Part shown: in pieces, positions 25,303 through 33,773 of the stretch | Position numbering within the stretch: the stretch's first letter is position 1 | How the letters are laid out: each line of letters opens with the position of its first letter | DNA from: Sinomonas humi | Lineage (GTDB): Bacteria > Actinomycetota > Actinomycetes > Actinomycetales > Micrococcaceae | Reading direction: 5' to 3' | Assembly: GCF_000802235.1 (NCBI RefSeq) | Contig: NZ_JTDL01000146.1 | Coordinates: 1 to 47,228, forward strand | DNA length: 47,228 nt | The notes under the pieces: model-generated | Databases searched by the model: none | What the model was told of the DNA's origin: nothing | What the model saw: the letters and a program-made list of their open reading frames with translations, nothing else | Translations under genes and position numbers: made by a program

Positions 25303-26271
25303 ATGGTTCGTACCCGGCTGTACCGCGACGGCAAGCTCGAGCGCGAAGACCTGGCGCTCGGCGAGATCGAAGGGCTGCTTTCCAAGGACGGAGCCGCCGT
25401 ATGGATCGACTACGAATCGCCCAGCGAAGAGGATCTCGGTGCGATGGAGACGATCCTGGGCCTCCATCGGCTCGCGGTCGAGGACGCCGTCCACGATCAC
25501 CAGCGGCCCAAGCTCGATCGGTATCCGAGCCATCTCTTCCTTGCGGCCTACGAGGCGGCTCTCGCCCCGGAAGGAAGCGATCTGACCGTCACCGAGGTCA
25601 AGGCGTTCATCACGCGCCGTGCCCTCGTCACCGTCCACGGTGCGGACTTCGCCGTCGAACGGCTCACCGAGAAGTGGGACCAGGAGAACGACCTCGCGGG
25701 GCACGGCGTCGCCTTCCTGCTCTGGGGGCTCATGGACCTCCTCGTGGACGGGCACTTCGACGTGGTCCAGGACCTCGACGAGCGCATCGAGGGCCTCGAG
25801 GATGCCCTCTTCGACGATCATTCGTCCGATCACGATCTGCAGCGGCGCTCGTTCGAACTCCGCAAGAGCCTCGTCCGCCTCCGCCGGGTGGTGCTTCCTA
25901 TGCGTGAGGTGCTCAACACCGTGCTGAGGCGGGACCTCGATATCGCGGACCCGTCAATGCAGCCGTTCTTCCAAGACGTCTACGACCATGTCCTGAGGGC
26001 CTCGGACTGGACCGAGTCGCTGCGCGACCTCGTCGGCAGCATCCTCGAGACCCATATCAGCATCCAAGGCAACCGCATGAACCTCGTGATGAAGAAGCTC
26101 ACTAGCTGGGCTGCGATCATCGCGGTGCCCACGGCAGTCACGGGCTTCTTCGGGCAGAACGTCCCGTTCCTCGGGTTCCAGAGCACCTTGGGGCTGGTCC
26201 TGTCGCTCAGCCTCATCACGGCCGGTGCCCTGGGGCTGTACTGGCTCTTCCGGCGCAAGGAATGGCTCTGA
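25303..26271 (+). CDS. CorA-family divalent cation transporter with a GQN signature
   Basis: 322 aa from ATG 25303, normal CorA length. A large N-terminal cytoplasmic domain (WIDYESPSEEDLGAMETILG, EDAVHDHQRPKLDRYPSHLF) leads through a long stalk helix (SFELRKSLVRLRRVVLPMRE) to two C-terminal membrane helices near residues 263-283 and 296-316. The pore signature GMN is replaced by GQN in FFGQNVPF. CorA relatives with changed GxN motifs include transporters for other metals, so Mg2+ transport is likely but not certain. The C-terminal RRKEWL is typical. Confidence 0.92.
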   Translation: MVRTRLYRDGKLEREDLALGEIEGLLSKDGAAVWIDYESPSEEDLGAMETILGLHRLAVEDAVHDHQRPKLDRYPSHLFLAAYEAALAPEGSDLTVTEVKAFITRRALVTVHGADFAVERLTEKWDQENDLAGHGVAFLLWGLMDLLVDGHFDVVQDLDERIEGLEDALFDDHSSDHDLQRRSFELRKSLVRLRRVVLPMREVLNTVLRRDLDIADPSMQPFFQDVYDHVLRASDWTESLRDLVGSILETHISIQGNRMNLVMKKLTSWAAIIAVPTAVTGFFGQNVPFLGFQSTLGLVLSLSLITAGALGLYWLFRRKEWL

Positions 26272-26348
26272 CTCCGTCGGGATGTTCAGTTTCCTTACTA
26301 TCGGGTAACATAGCTGGCTGTGGGTGATGGGGCTCACACTTCTCTTCG

Positions 26349-26528
26349 ATGATCGGGGCATCAATGGACGTGAGCACGATTCGTGAACTGGCACTGCAGA
26401 TCAGCGGCATCGACATGATCGTCGCGCTCTCGCCTTCCTCGGGTACTCCCGCCGAGACCTCCTCAGGGGCGGAGGCCCCAGCCGACGACGACGGCGAGAT
26501 CCCTTCGGCGCAGTCCGCAGCCCTCTAG
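26349..26528 (+). CDS. Very small ORF of unknown function
   Basis: 59 aa from ATG 26349, or 54 aa from ATG 26364 which has GGGG nearby. It reads MDVSTIRELALQISGIDMIV and then an acidic, Ala/Ser-rich tail. An AT-rich, promoter-like stretch (TTACTATCGGGTAACAT, 26294-26310) precedes it. It overlaps the convergent deaminase gene by 4 bp. The hydrophobic-amphipathic N-terminus and typical codon use make it plausible, but no homology is recognised. Confidence 0.4.
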   Translation: MIGASMDVSTIRELALQISGIDMIVALSPSSGTPAETSSGAEAPADDDGEIPSAQSAAL

Positions 26529-27538
26529 GGGCGTGAGGCCCACTCGTCGATGAGCGCGTGAAGCTCGGCTTTGCGCTCGCTGCCAGCGAAGGATGCATCG
26601 ACCGAATTGCGGGCGAGCCGTTCGAGGGCACTCTCTTCGAGAGACGGGAACGCTGCCGTGAGGCCGGCCATGTTGTCCGCCAAGTAGCCGCCGAAGTAGG
26701 CGGGGTCGTCGGAGTTGACGGTGACCATGATCCCTTGATCGAGCAGATCCAGAATGGGGTGCTCGGCGAGGCTCGAGATCACGGCGAGCTTGACGTTCGA
26801 GAATGGGCAGAGCGTGAGTGGGATGCGTTCGCGCCGAAGGCGTTCGATGAGTTCGGGATCCTCGATTGAGCGGATGCCGTGGTCGATCCTTTCGGCGCCG
26901 AGGAGGTCCAACGCCTCCCAGACGTAGGCGGCCGGTCCTTCCTCCCCGGCGTGGGCGACCACGCGCAGGCCGAGTTCCTTCGCTCGGGCGAAGACGGGGG
27001 TGAAGAGTTCGGGCGGGTAGCCTACCTCCGCCGAGTCCAATCCCACCGCGAGGAGGTCACCTGCCCGGTGGGCAAGCGACTCGAGGGTCTCTAGCGCTTC
27101 CGGCACGGGCCTGTCCCGGAGGAACGAGAGGATGAGCCCGCCGCTGATCCCCTTGCGCGCTCCGGTGTGGAGTGCGTCGAGCAGGCCGTCGAGCACATCC
27201 TCCGCGGCGAGGCCTCGGGCGGTGTGAGCTTGGGCGTCGAAGAAGATCTCCGCATGCCGGACGCCCTGTTCGTAGGCCCGTTCGAGATAGCGCTCGCCGA
27301 GGGTTCGGAAGTCGTCCCGAGTCTGCAGGACCGCCATGCACTCGTAGTACAGGTCGAGGAACGATTGGAGGCTCGTGAACTGATAGGCCTCGCGGAGATC
27401 CTCGACTGACTGGAAGGGCAGGCCCACGTTATTGCGTGCGGCGAGCTCGAAAACCATTTCGGGTTCGAGCGTTCCCTCGATATGCAGATGCAGTTCCGCC
27501 GTGGGGAGTGCCGCGACGCGCGCGGTCGACGTTGCCAT
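26525..27538 (-). CDS. Adenine deaminase-like member of the adenosine deaminase family
   Basis: 337 aa from the ATG ending at 27538, with GGAAGGAAGGG upstream; the frame is open to 27589. The metal-binding HLHIEGTLEPEMVF carries Glu-Gly-Thr-Leu-Glu-Pro-Glu instead of the DGALRP-type sequence of adenosine deaminases, as in bacterial adenine deaminases. Other landmarks are VGLDSAEVGYPPE, VAHAGEEGPAAYVWEALDLL, ERIDHGIRS, LCPFSNVKL and VTVNSDDPAYFGGY (zinc His, catalytic Glu, Asp-Asp pair). It should turn adenine into hypoxanthine for salvage. Adenosine as substrate cannot be excluded. Confidence 0.9.
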   Translation of the reverse strand: MATSTARVAALPTAELHLHIEGTLEPEMVFELAARNNVGLPFQSVEDLREAYQFTSLQSFLDLYYECMAVLQTRDDFRTLGERYLERAYEQGVRHAEIFFDAQAHTARGLAAEDVLDGLLDALHTGARKGISGGLILSFLRDRPVPEALETLESLAHRAGDLLAVGLDSAEVGYPPELFTPVFARAKELGLRVVAHAGEEGPAAYVWEALDLLGAERIDHGIRSIEDPELIERLRRERIPLTLCPFSNVKLAVISSLAEHPILDLLDQGIMVTVNSDDPAYFGGYLADNMAGLTAAFPSLEESALERLARNSVDASFAGSERKAELHALIDEWASRP

Positions 27539-27657
27539 ACCCTTCCTTCCTGTGCGTGTTTGGTTGGAGAAACCGAGGGTACCAACCATTCAGGCGCCGC
27601 CGAATTGGGAGATCAGGCGGCGTTGGTGATGGTGTTTCATGGGTGGATGCCAGGGGA

Positions 27658-27689
27658 GAGATGGCGGGCCGAATTCGGCCCGCCATCTC
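27658..27689. repeat. 32-bp perfect palindrome
   Basis: GAGATGGCGGGCCGAA (27658-27673) is followed directly by its exact reverse complement, ending at 27689, centred on an EcoRI-like GAATTC. It lies in the divergent region between the deaminase and the formate/nitrite-type transporter and runs into the direct repeats that follow. Confidence 0.9.
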
Positions 27690-27750
27690 AATGTCCCGGG
27701 CCATCTCAATTTCCCCGCCATCTCAATGTCCCGGCCATCTCAATGTCACT
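27682..27750. repeat. Four 17-bp direct repeats upstream of the FNT gene
   Basis: GCCATCTCAATGTCCCG-type units at 27682, 27700, 27717 and 27734 (period 17-18 bp). The right arm of the 32-bp palindrome is the start of the first unit, so one inverted and four direct copies of GCCATCTC are present. The block ends 20 bp before ATG 27771 and probably lies in the 5' leader of that gene. Confidence 0.85.
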
Positions 27751-27770
27751 GACGCTCGAAAAGGACAGCC

Positions 27771-28583
27771 ATGAGCGACGAAGACCGGCGGCGCGAGCTC
27801 GGCAGCAATGACGCTCCGGTCGAGGCGGAAATCGAGGAGTCCTTCGACCGCATCGTGGTCGAGGGGGCGCAGCGACTGCACCGCACCTGGCCTTCGGTCC
27901 TCATCACCGGATTCTTCGGCGGCGTCGAAGTCGGACTCGGCGTCATGGCCTACCTCGCAGTCCTGCACACGACCGGGAACAAGCTCCTTGCCGGACTTGC
28001 GTTCGGCATCGGGTTCATCGCCCTCCTGCTGGCGAAGAGCGAACTCTTCACGGAGGGGTTTCTGGTGCCTATCGCCGCCGTCGTGGCCCGCGAGGCGCGA
28101 GTTGGGCAGCTCGTCAAACTGTGGACAGGAACGCTTGCCGCCAACCTCGTGGGCGGCTGGTGCTTCATGTGGCTGGTCATGCGAGCGTTTCCCGAATGGG
28201 CTCCAACCGTCACCGAATCGGCTCGGCATTTCGCAGAGGCGCCCCCAAATCTCCAGTCCCTCTGCCTGGCGGCCCTGGGTGGCAGCACGATCACCTTGAT
28301 GACCCGTATGCAGCAGGGGACGGAGTCCGTGCCGGCCAAGATCGTCGCGGCCGTCGCAGGAGGCTTCCTGCTCTCGGGACTACCGCTGTTCCACTCGGTC
28401 CTCGATTCCCTGCTGATCTTCGGGGCCCTCCACGTGGGCGCCCCCTTCGGTTACGGACAGTGGTTCGGCTGGTTCGTCTACACGGCGGTCTTCAACGTCC
28501 TCGGCGGCTTGCTGCTCGTGACTGCGCTTCGGCTGCTCCGCAGCAAGGAGCTGCTGAGCGAGCGGCGCAGCGGCTCCTCCTGA
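27771..28583 (+). CDS. Formate/nitrite transporter family protein (YfdC-like)
   Basis: 270 aa from ATG 27771 with AAGGACAG upstream. A charged N-terminal ~40 residues precedes six membrane helices: SVLITGFFGGVEVGLGVMAY, LLAGLAFGIGFIALLLAKSE, LFTEGFLVPIAAVVARE, WTGTLAANLVGGW, and a last pair ending VFNVLGGLLLVTALRLL. The motif LFTEGFLVP matches the FNT signature around the lumen, and the protein is closer to the YfdC branch, whose substrate is uncertain. In this genome a formate exit route would fit PurU-derived formate, but that link is speculative. Confidence 0.85.
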   Translation: MSDEDRRRELGSNDAPVEAEIEESFDRIVVEGAQRLHRTWPSVLITGFFGGVEVGLGVMAYLAVLHTTGNKLLAGLAFGIGFIALLLAKSELFTEGFLVPIAAVVAREARVGQLVKLWTGTLAANLVGGWCFMWLVMRAFPEWAPTVTESARHFAEAPPNLQSLCLAALGGSTITLMTRMQQGTESVPAKIVAAVAGGFLLSGLPLFHSVLDSLLIFGALHVGAPFGYGQWFGWFVYTAVFNVLGGLLLVTALRLLRSKELLSERRSGSS

Positions 28584-28591
28584 AGGCGCCG

Positions 28592-28669
28592 TCTCAGACC
28601 ACGCCCTCTCAGACCACGACGCCCTCCCAGACCACGCCCTCCCAGACCACGTCCTCTCAGACCACGCCC
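28592..28669. repeat. Five 15-bp repeats between convergent genes
   Basis: Five TCTCAGACCACGCCC-type units in tandem, one with a 3-bp insertion (28607-28624). The stop codon of the minus-strand gene (28657-28659) lies in the last unit. The block fills the whole space between the two convergent genes. Confidence 0.85.
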
Positions 28670-31089
28670 CGGTGCTGGAGGACCCTGAAGGCGACAATGC
28701 CGGGTACTACTGGCAGCCAGTAGGTCAGCAGCCGCGAGCTGAGGACGGCGGCGACGGCGTTGGAGGGTGCCACACCGATCGCCGTCAGCCCCGCGATCAT
28801 CGCGGCCTCGACCGCGCCCAGCCCGCCCGGAGTAGGAGCGAGCTGGCCGAGCGTGGAACCGACCACGAACACGGCAAGCACCGGCACCACGGGGAAGGTC
28901 GGGGTGAAGGCCGCGAGGGTTGTCGCAAGGGCCGCTGCCAGGAGCAGCAGGTATCCCACACAGCCCAAGGTAAGCTGCGCCGCCCGGAGCGGACTGCGCA
29001 GCAAGGGTGTGAGTTCCTGCCTGATCTCGTGAACCCAGGCGATGCCCGGACGCACAATCCTGCGTCTTCCGAACGGTGAAGCCAGGAAGAGGACGATCGC
29101 CAGCAGCAGGGCCGCCGCGCCGGCTGCTACCGGCCAGCTCAGGACCAACCCGACTTGGCCCACGGGAACAGCCCCGCCTATGACAACGAGCCCGAGCACC
29201 GTGCCGACGGCACTGACCAGCCCGGTGACAAGCCTGTTGATGCCTATCGCAGCCACGATCTGCGGCCCGCGGAATCCAATCCGTTCGAGATAGACCCAAT
29301 TGATCCGGTAGAAGCCGATCCCCGCGGCAGTCGTCCGGCCCGTGAAGGCCGCGGCCGCTTGGACCGCGATGGTCTTCCTGATCGGGAGCCTCGGAACGCA
29401 TGAACCGAGGAGCGAGACAGCGGAGGCCAGAATTGCGAGGAAACCGATGACGACGGTCGCAGCCAGCCACCGGCTGTCTCCCCGTTCCAGCAGCACGAGC
29501 ACCTGGTCGATGTTGGAGAACTCGGGCAGCAGGAGGTATACGGCCAGGCCGCCCACCAACAGCACGATGATCGTGGACGGTCGGACCGGCAGCCGGAGTG
29601 ATGGCACCGGCGCCTCGATCTGCTCCGCCAGTCCTTCCCGGAGCCTGGCCAACACACCTGCCCCTGGGGGAAGCTGGCGGCGCAGCCGGCGGTGCAGCAC
29701 CATTCGCTGAAGGTAGGGGAGCACCTGCAAAAGCGCCGCTCGGGGGAAGGCGCGGAGAATGCTCGCGACGGCGCGGTCCGGGCCGACGACGGCGGCCAGC
29801 GAGACCAGCATCTCCGCCGCATCCTGCCGGTAGCCTCCCGCAGGGCCGCCGACGCGGCTGAACGTGAAGCTCGAGATGCGAGGCCGCCCCGCATCGTCAA
29901 CGATGATGTTCTGCGCGCGCAGGTCGTGGTGGGCGATGGGGACGCTTTCCAGGGCTTTGACATTCGCCCAGATGGCATCGAGCAGGGATTCGCTGATGTC
30001 GTTCGCGGAGAGGCTGGAGAGGGGATGGCCGCCGATGGCTCGGGAGATCAGGAACGGGGGCCCGTGTTCGATTTCTCCCGCCAGGACCACCGGTACGGTC
30101 CCGACGCCGGCCCGCTCGGCGAGCAGGGTGATGTAGGCCTCGTGTTCCACTTCGTGCAGCGGGGTTGAGAGTCCTGCTCCGTGTTCGACGTCTACCGACG
30201 CGAACGCGTTGCTGAGCTTGTGCAGGGGGCCGGCGCGACGGTGGAGTCTGCGCACGGTCTTCATCCGGAACAGCGTTCCGTCCTCAGCGGTGATCTCGTA
30301 CTCCTGCGGGCTCAAGAGGCCGCGGTGTACGGGGACGATGCGGGCTCCGCTAAGGCCGGCCCGCTCCACCGCCTGCTGGAGCGCCGATTCTGAGGCCCGC
30401 CGCCCGGGGGCGCCCATCACGATGTGGAAGAGCTTCCCCATGCCCCAGCCGAGCACGACGCCCGCAAACACCCCGACGGGCAGATTCTGTCCCAGGAAGA
30501 CATCGGCCGCGGCCACAAGGACCACGAGGATCCAACTCGTATTCCGCGCGACCCGGGTCAGGTAGGGGGTCGAGACCGAGGCGAGGGCTGCGATGACGGC
30601 ACTGCGTGAATCGGGGAATGCAAAGGCGCCGGCACCGGAGGCGTGGAGGAGCCCGGACTCGACCCCGGGCGGCACCAGCCGTGCCGGAACGGTCCAACTG
30701 ACGACGACGGCGAGCAGCCAGGCGGCGGCGGCCGCGAAGGCCAGCGATATCCCGAGGCGGATCCGTCCGATGTAGAGGGCAAGTCCGACGGCGGCCACAA
30801 TCCCGGGCCAAGAGCCCAGCCAGGTCAGGCCCTCCCAGATGGGAGCCGACCAGCTCGGCAGGCGCTGCAGCTGCGATGCGATGGCCGCTTCTACCGGGTT
30901 GGTGCCGGGGGCGACGGCGACGAGCCGGCAGGCGAGCACCACGCCGGCAGCCACCGCCATCCTGACGACGTCGGAAGGGTGCCGGCCGATCGAGAGCCTC
31001 AGGCGGGCGTAGCGGCTCATGCGCTTGGGGCCGGAAGCATCGTGCCCGGTGTCCGGGCCGCCGTCCTGGCCGGTCCGCTTCGCCGCCAT
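28657..31089 (-). CDS. Three-part membrane protein: PAP2-like, kinase-like, LPG_synthase_TM flippase-like
   Basis: 810 aa from the ATG ending at 31089; the frame is open to 31125, where ATG could add 12 residues. Part 1 (~60-210) is a PAP2-like membrane domain, but the usual PSGH is PDSR (FPDSRSAVIAAL) and the catalytic His and Asp are replaced in LGQNLPVGVFAGVVLG. Part 2 (~240-480) is kinase-like with HHDLRAQNIIVDDAG (catalytic Asp and Asn present), while the DFG position reads SSF. Part 3 (~490-800) has repeated hydrophobic helices of the UPF0104/MprF-flippase type: FTGRTTAAGIGFYRINWVYL, LGQLAPTPGGLGAVEAAMIA. It probably moves or modifies a lipid, and is divergent from a glycolipid-type gene. 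The two degenerate domains suggest binding or regulatory roles. Confidence 0.85.
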   Translation of the reverse strand: MAAKRTGQDGGPDTGHDASGPKRMSRYARLRLSIGRHPSDVVRMAVAAGVVLACRLVAVAPGTNPVEAAIASQLQRLPSWSAPIWEGLTWLGSWPGIVAAVGLALYIGRIRLGISLAFAAAAAWLLAVVVSWTVPARLVPPGVESGLLHASGAGAFAFPDSRSAVIAALASVSTPYLTRVARNTSWILVVLVAAADVFLGQNLPVGVFAGVVLGWGMGKLFHIVMGAPGRRASESALQQAVERAGLSGARIVPVHRGLLSPQEYEITAEDGTLFRMKTVRRLHRRAGPLHKLSNAFASVDVEHGAGLSTPLHEVEHEAYITLLAERAGVGTVPVVLAGEIEHGPPFLISRAIGGHPLSSLSANDISESLLDAIWANVKALESVPIAHHDLRAQNIIVDDAGRPRISSFTFSRVGGPAGGYRQDAAEMLVSLAAVVGPDRAVASILRAFPRAALLQVLPYLQRMVLHRRLRRQLPPGAGVLARLREGLAEQIEAPVPSLRLPVRPSTIIVLLVGGLAVYLLLPEFSNIDQVLVLLERGDSRWLAATVVIGFLAILASAVSLLGSCVPRLPIRKTIAVQAAAAFTGRTTAAGIGFYRINWVYLERIGFRGPQIVAAIGINRLVTGLVSAVGTVLGLVVIGGAVPVGQVGLVLSWPVAAGAAALLLAIVLFLASPFGRRRIVRPGIAWVHEIRQELTPLLRSPLRAAQLTLGCVGYLLLLAAALATTLAAFTPTFPVVPVLAVFVVGSTLGQLAPTPGGLGAVEAAMIAGLTAIGVAPSNAVAAVLSSRLLTYWLPVVPGIVAFRVLQHRGVV

Positions 31090-31205
31090 GCTTTGGATAC
31101 TGCCCCCGTCTCGTGAGCACGTCAACGCTCCAGCGACCAGTCAACGCCACCGTGAGCATGGATACCCCTTGCGGATGGGCTGGTGTTGGTGGGCATCATT
31201 GGTCC

Positions 31206-33773
31206 ATGCCGAATCCGACGGGATTCCTCAATGAGGGGCGAGTCAGCGCCGAGGATGGTGCTGTCCGGCGGGTGCTGACGATCTCCGCCAACATGGGCGG
31301 CGGCCACAATGCGACGGCGGCCGGGCTGGAGGAGGCCGTCCGGGGACTGTGGCCGGGCAGCGAGATCCGCCGTCTCGACACCCTCGACGATCTCTTGGGG
31401 CCGCCGGTCGGTTCGCTCTTCCGGCGGATCTACGTCACGAGCGTCGAGAAGGCGCCGACCCTGTACGAGTTCTTCTATTCGGCGCTCTGGCGGCACCGTT
31501 GGTTCGCGCGCGCCTCCAAGGGGTTTACCGGCGTCTGGTGCGGCTCGCGACTGGCACCGCACATCGACGGGTTTGATCCCGACCTGATTCTCTCCACCTA
31601 TCCTCTGGGCAGCTCCGGTTTGGCCTGGCTTCGCCGCCACCGCGGCCTGAGTGTGCCGTCCGCCGCCTGGATCTCGGACTTCGCCCCGCATCCGTTCTGG
31701 GTCTACCGCGACCTCGACGTCAACTTCGTGATGCACGAAGTGGCCGAGCCGCACGCGCGTTCCGCGGATCCCGGTTCGGAGGTCCAGGTCTGCGCCCCTC
31801 CCGTGATTTCCGCGTTCAGCCCGGGGGACAAGCACGACGCGCGGCGGCGCCTGGGTCTGGGAAGCGACGCCTTCGTTGTGCTGGTCACCGCGGGCGCCTA
31901 CGCGTTCGGAGACGTTGTGGCCACGGTGCGTGCCCTGCTGGCTGCCGCGCCCGAGGTGCAGGTGGTCGCGGCGTGCGGTCGCAACGCCGTGACTCTCGCC
32001 AGACTGGAAGGACTTGGGATTCCGAGGGAACGCCTCGTGGCGCTGGGGTGGACCTCGGAGATGGAGGACTACGTCCGCTCGGCGGATCTCGTCCTGACCA
32101 ACGCCGGGGGCGCCTCCGCTCTCGAGGCCCTCGCGTGCGACCGCCCGCTGCTGATGTGCCGCCCGATCGCCGCTCATGGAGCAGCCAACGCCCAGCTCAT
32201 GGTGGTCAGCGGCTTGGCCGATATCTGCGCGGACGAGGAACGCCTCGTCGACTACATCCGGACCGGTGTTGCGGATCGCGAGACTTTTGAGACTCTCGAG
32301 CGCAATGCGTCAAAGCACCGGCAAGAGAGGGATCTGCACTCGGCGCTGACTGGCTTGGTCGAGCCCCGAGCCACGCCGCCCGCAGTGGACAGGCCGTGGC
32401 CGCTCCGCCCCGCCGACGCATTCTTCGCCCATGTTGAAACCACCGGTGTGAGGCAGGAGATTGGGGCTGTCCTAGCGCTGGATCCCCTGGAGCCGGGCCG
32501 CGCCCTGGACGTCGAGACCCTGCGGAGCGACCTGGGCCCGCGCGCCCGAGGGCTGGCGCCACTGCGTCGCCGTCTGGTGCGTGGACGGAGGGCTGGCTGG
32601 CTGCTCGAGGAGTCACTGGACATCAGCAGGCATGTGTCCGAGTGCGTGCTCGCCCCGGGAGCTGGGGACGCCGAGGTCGACGACACCGTCGATCGCTTCT
32701 GGTCGGTGCCCCTGCCGGAGGACCGCCCGGGCTGGCAGATGCTGCTGGTGCGCGGTCAACCGGGTGGCAAGGCGGTGTTGGCGGTGAAGATGCACCATGC
32801 GCTGGGGGACGGCGTCTCCGCACTGGGGCTGCTCGACCGGCTGCTCGCAGCGGACGGCGGGGATCCACTGCCTGAGCGTGGGGAGGCGGCGAAGCCGTTG
32901 GCCGCGCGGCGCTCGGCAGGCCGCTCCCCGACTGGGCAGGGCGGTGACCGGCTTTCTTCCCTGGGCAAGGCGGCGGGCAAGGCCGCTCTGGGGCTGTGGA
33001 GCCTCGCTAGCCGCGGCACGGCGCCCCGGCATCCGCTCAACCGGGACGCTGTTTCCAAATCCGAGCGTCAGTTCGTTCCCGTTGCCCTGCCGAGGGACAC
33101 CCTCCGGGCGGCGGCGCGTTCCCTCCACGCTCAGCCACACGAAGTGGCTCTGTCGGTCATTGCGGACGCGCTGAGCCGGCTGCTGGCGGACCGAGCGCTC
33201 CTGCTGGGGGACACTCCCTTGCGGGTGATGGTGCCGATGGCGATGCGCGCGCCCCGACTCGACCGCATTTTCGGCAACTGGACGGGGAGCCTCGCACTGG
33301 ATCTGCCCATGGGTCCCATGGAGCCGAGCCGACGGGTGGCCGCGGTCCGGAACGGGCTGCGCCGCCAGATCGAGAGAGGCGAGCCGGCCGCGGCTCAACT
33401 GGTCATGCAGATCGCCGGCAAGCTGCCTGCGGCGGTGCACGGCGGTTTCGCCCGTCTGGTCTACAACCGGCGGTTCTTCAACTCGATCGTCACCTATATG
33501 CCGGGCGCCCGCGGCCCGCGCTGGTGCGGCGGGGCTCGAGTCACAGCGATGTATCCGGTCCTGCCTCTGACCGAGGGAGTCCCCATCACGGTGGGCGCCG
33601 TGCTTGCCGCTGACACTGTCGGCGTCGGCGTACTCTCCGACCCTGCCCTCGGGCTGGACAGGGGGCTCGTGCAGGAAGCGCTGAGGGCGGCGCTCGAAGA
33701 TGCCCTGAACGACGCGGGCTCAACCCACGACGACGTCGGCACCCAAAGTGCCGCGAGTTCGGCGGCGGGCTAA
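31206..33773 (+). CDS. Fusion of MGDG-synthase-like glycosyltransferase (GT28) and WS/DGAT acyltransferase
   Basis: 855 aa from ATG 31206; ATG 31158 and earlier codons are in frame, and the ribosome site is weak. The N-terminal ~385 residues are a MurG/MGDG-synthase-type glycosyltransferase: VLTISANMGGGHNATAAGLE at the start, the acceptor-side PDLILSTYPLGSSGLAWL, and the donor-site VLTNAGGASALEALACDRP with HGAANAQLMV. The C-terminal ~440 residues are a wax ester synthase/diacylglycerol acyltransferase: active-site motif KMHHALGDGVSAL (HHxxxDG, near residue 529), VMVPMAMRAP, IFGNWTGSLALDLP and SIVTYMPGARGP. Together they could glycosylate a lipid and acylate it or its precursor. The gene starts divergently from the flippase-like gene and is followed without a gap by a DMT transporter. 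Confidence 0.9.
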   Translation: MPNPTGFLNEGRVSAEDGAVRRVLTISANMGGGHNATAAGLEEAVRGLWPGSEIRRLDTLDDLLGPPVGSLFRRIYVTSVEKAPTLYEFFYSALWRHRWFARASKGFTGVWCGSRLAPHIDGFDPDLILSTYPLGSSGLAWLRRHRGLSVPSAAWISDFAPHPFWVYRDLDVNFVMHEVAEPHARSADPGSEVQVCAPPVISAFSPGDKHDARRRLGLGSDAFVVLVTAGAYAFGDVVATVRALLAAAPEVQVVAACGRNAVTLARLEGLGIPRERLVALGWTSEMEDYVRSADLVLTNAGGASALEALACDRPLLMCRPIAAHGAANAQLMVVSGLADICADEERLVDYIRTGVADRETFETLERNASKHRQERDLHSALTGLVEPRATPPAVDRPWPLRPADAFFAHVETTGVRQEIGAVLALDPLEPGRALDVETLRSDLGPRARGLAPLRRRLVRGRRAGWLLEESLDISRHVSECVLAPGAGDAEVDDTVDRFWSVPLPEDRPGWQMLLVRGQPGGKAVLAVKMHHALGDGVSALGLLDRLLAADGGDPLPERGEAAKPLAARRSAGRSPTGQGGDRLSSLGKAAGKAALGLWSLASRGTAPRHPLNRDAVSKSERQFVPVALPRDTLRAAARSLHAQPHEVALSVIADALSRLLADRALLLGDTPLRVMVPMAMRAPRLDRIFGNWTGSLALDLPMGPMEPSRRVAAVRNGLRRQIERGEPAAAQLVMQIAGKLPAAVHGGFARLVYNRRFFNSIVTYMPGARGPRWCGGARVTAMYPVLPLTEGVPITVGAVLAADTVGVGVLSDPALGLDRGLVQEALRAALEDALNDAGSTHDDVGTQSAASSAAG

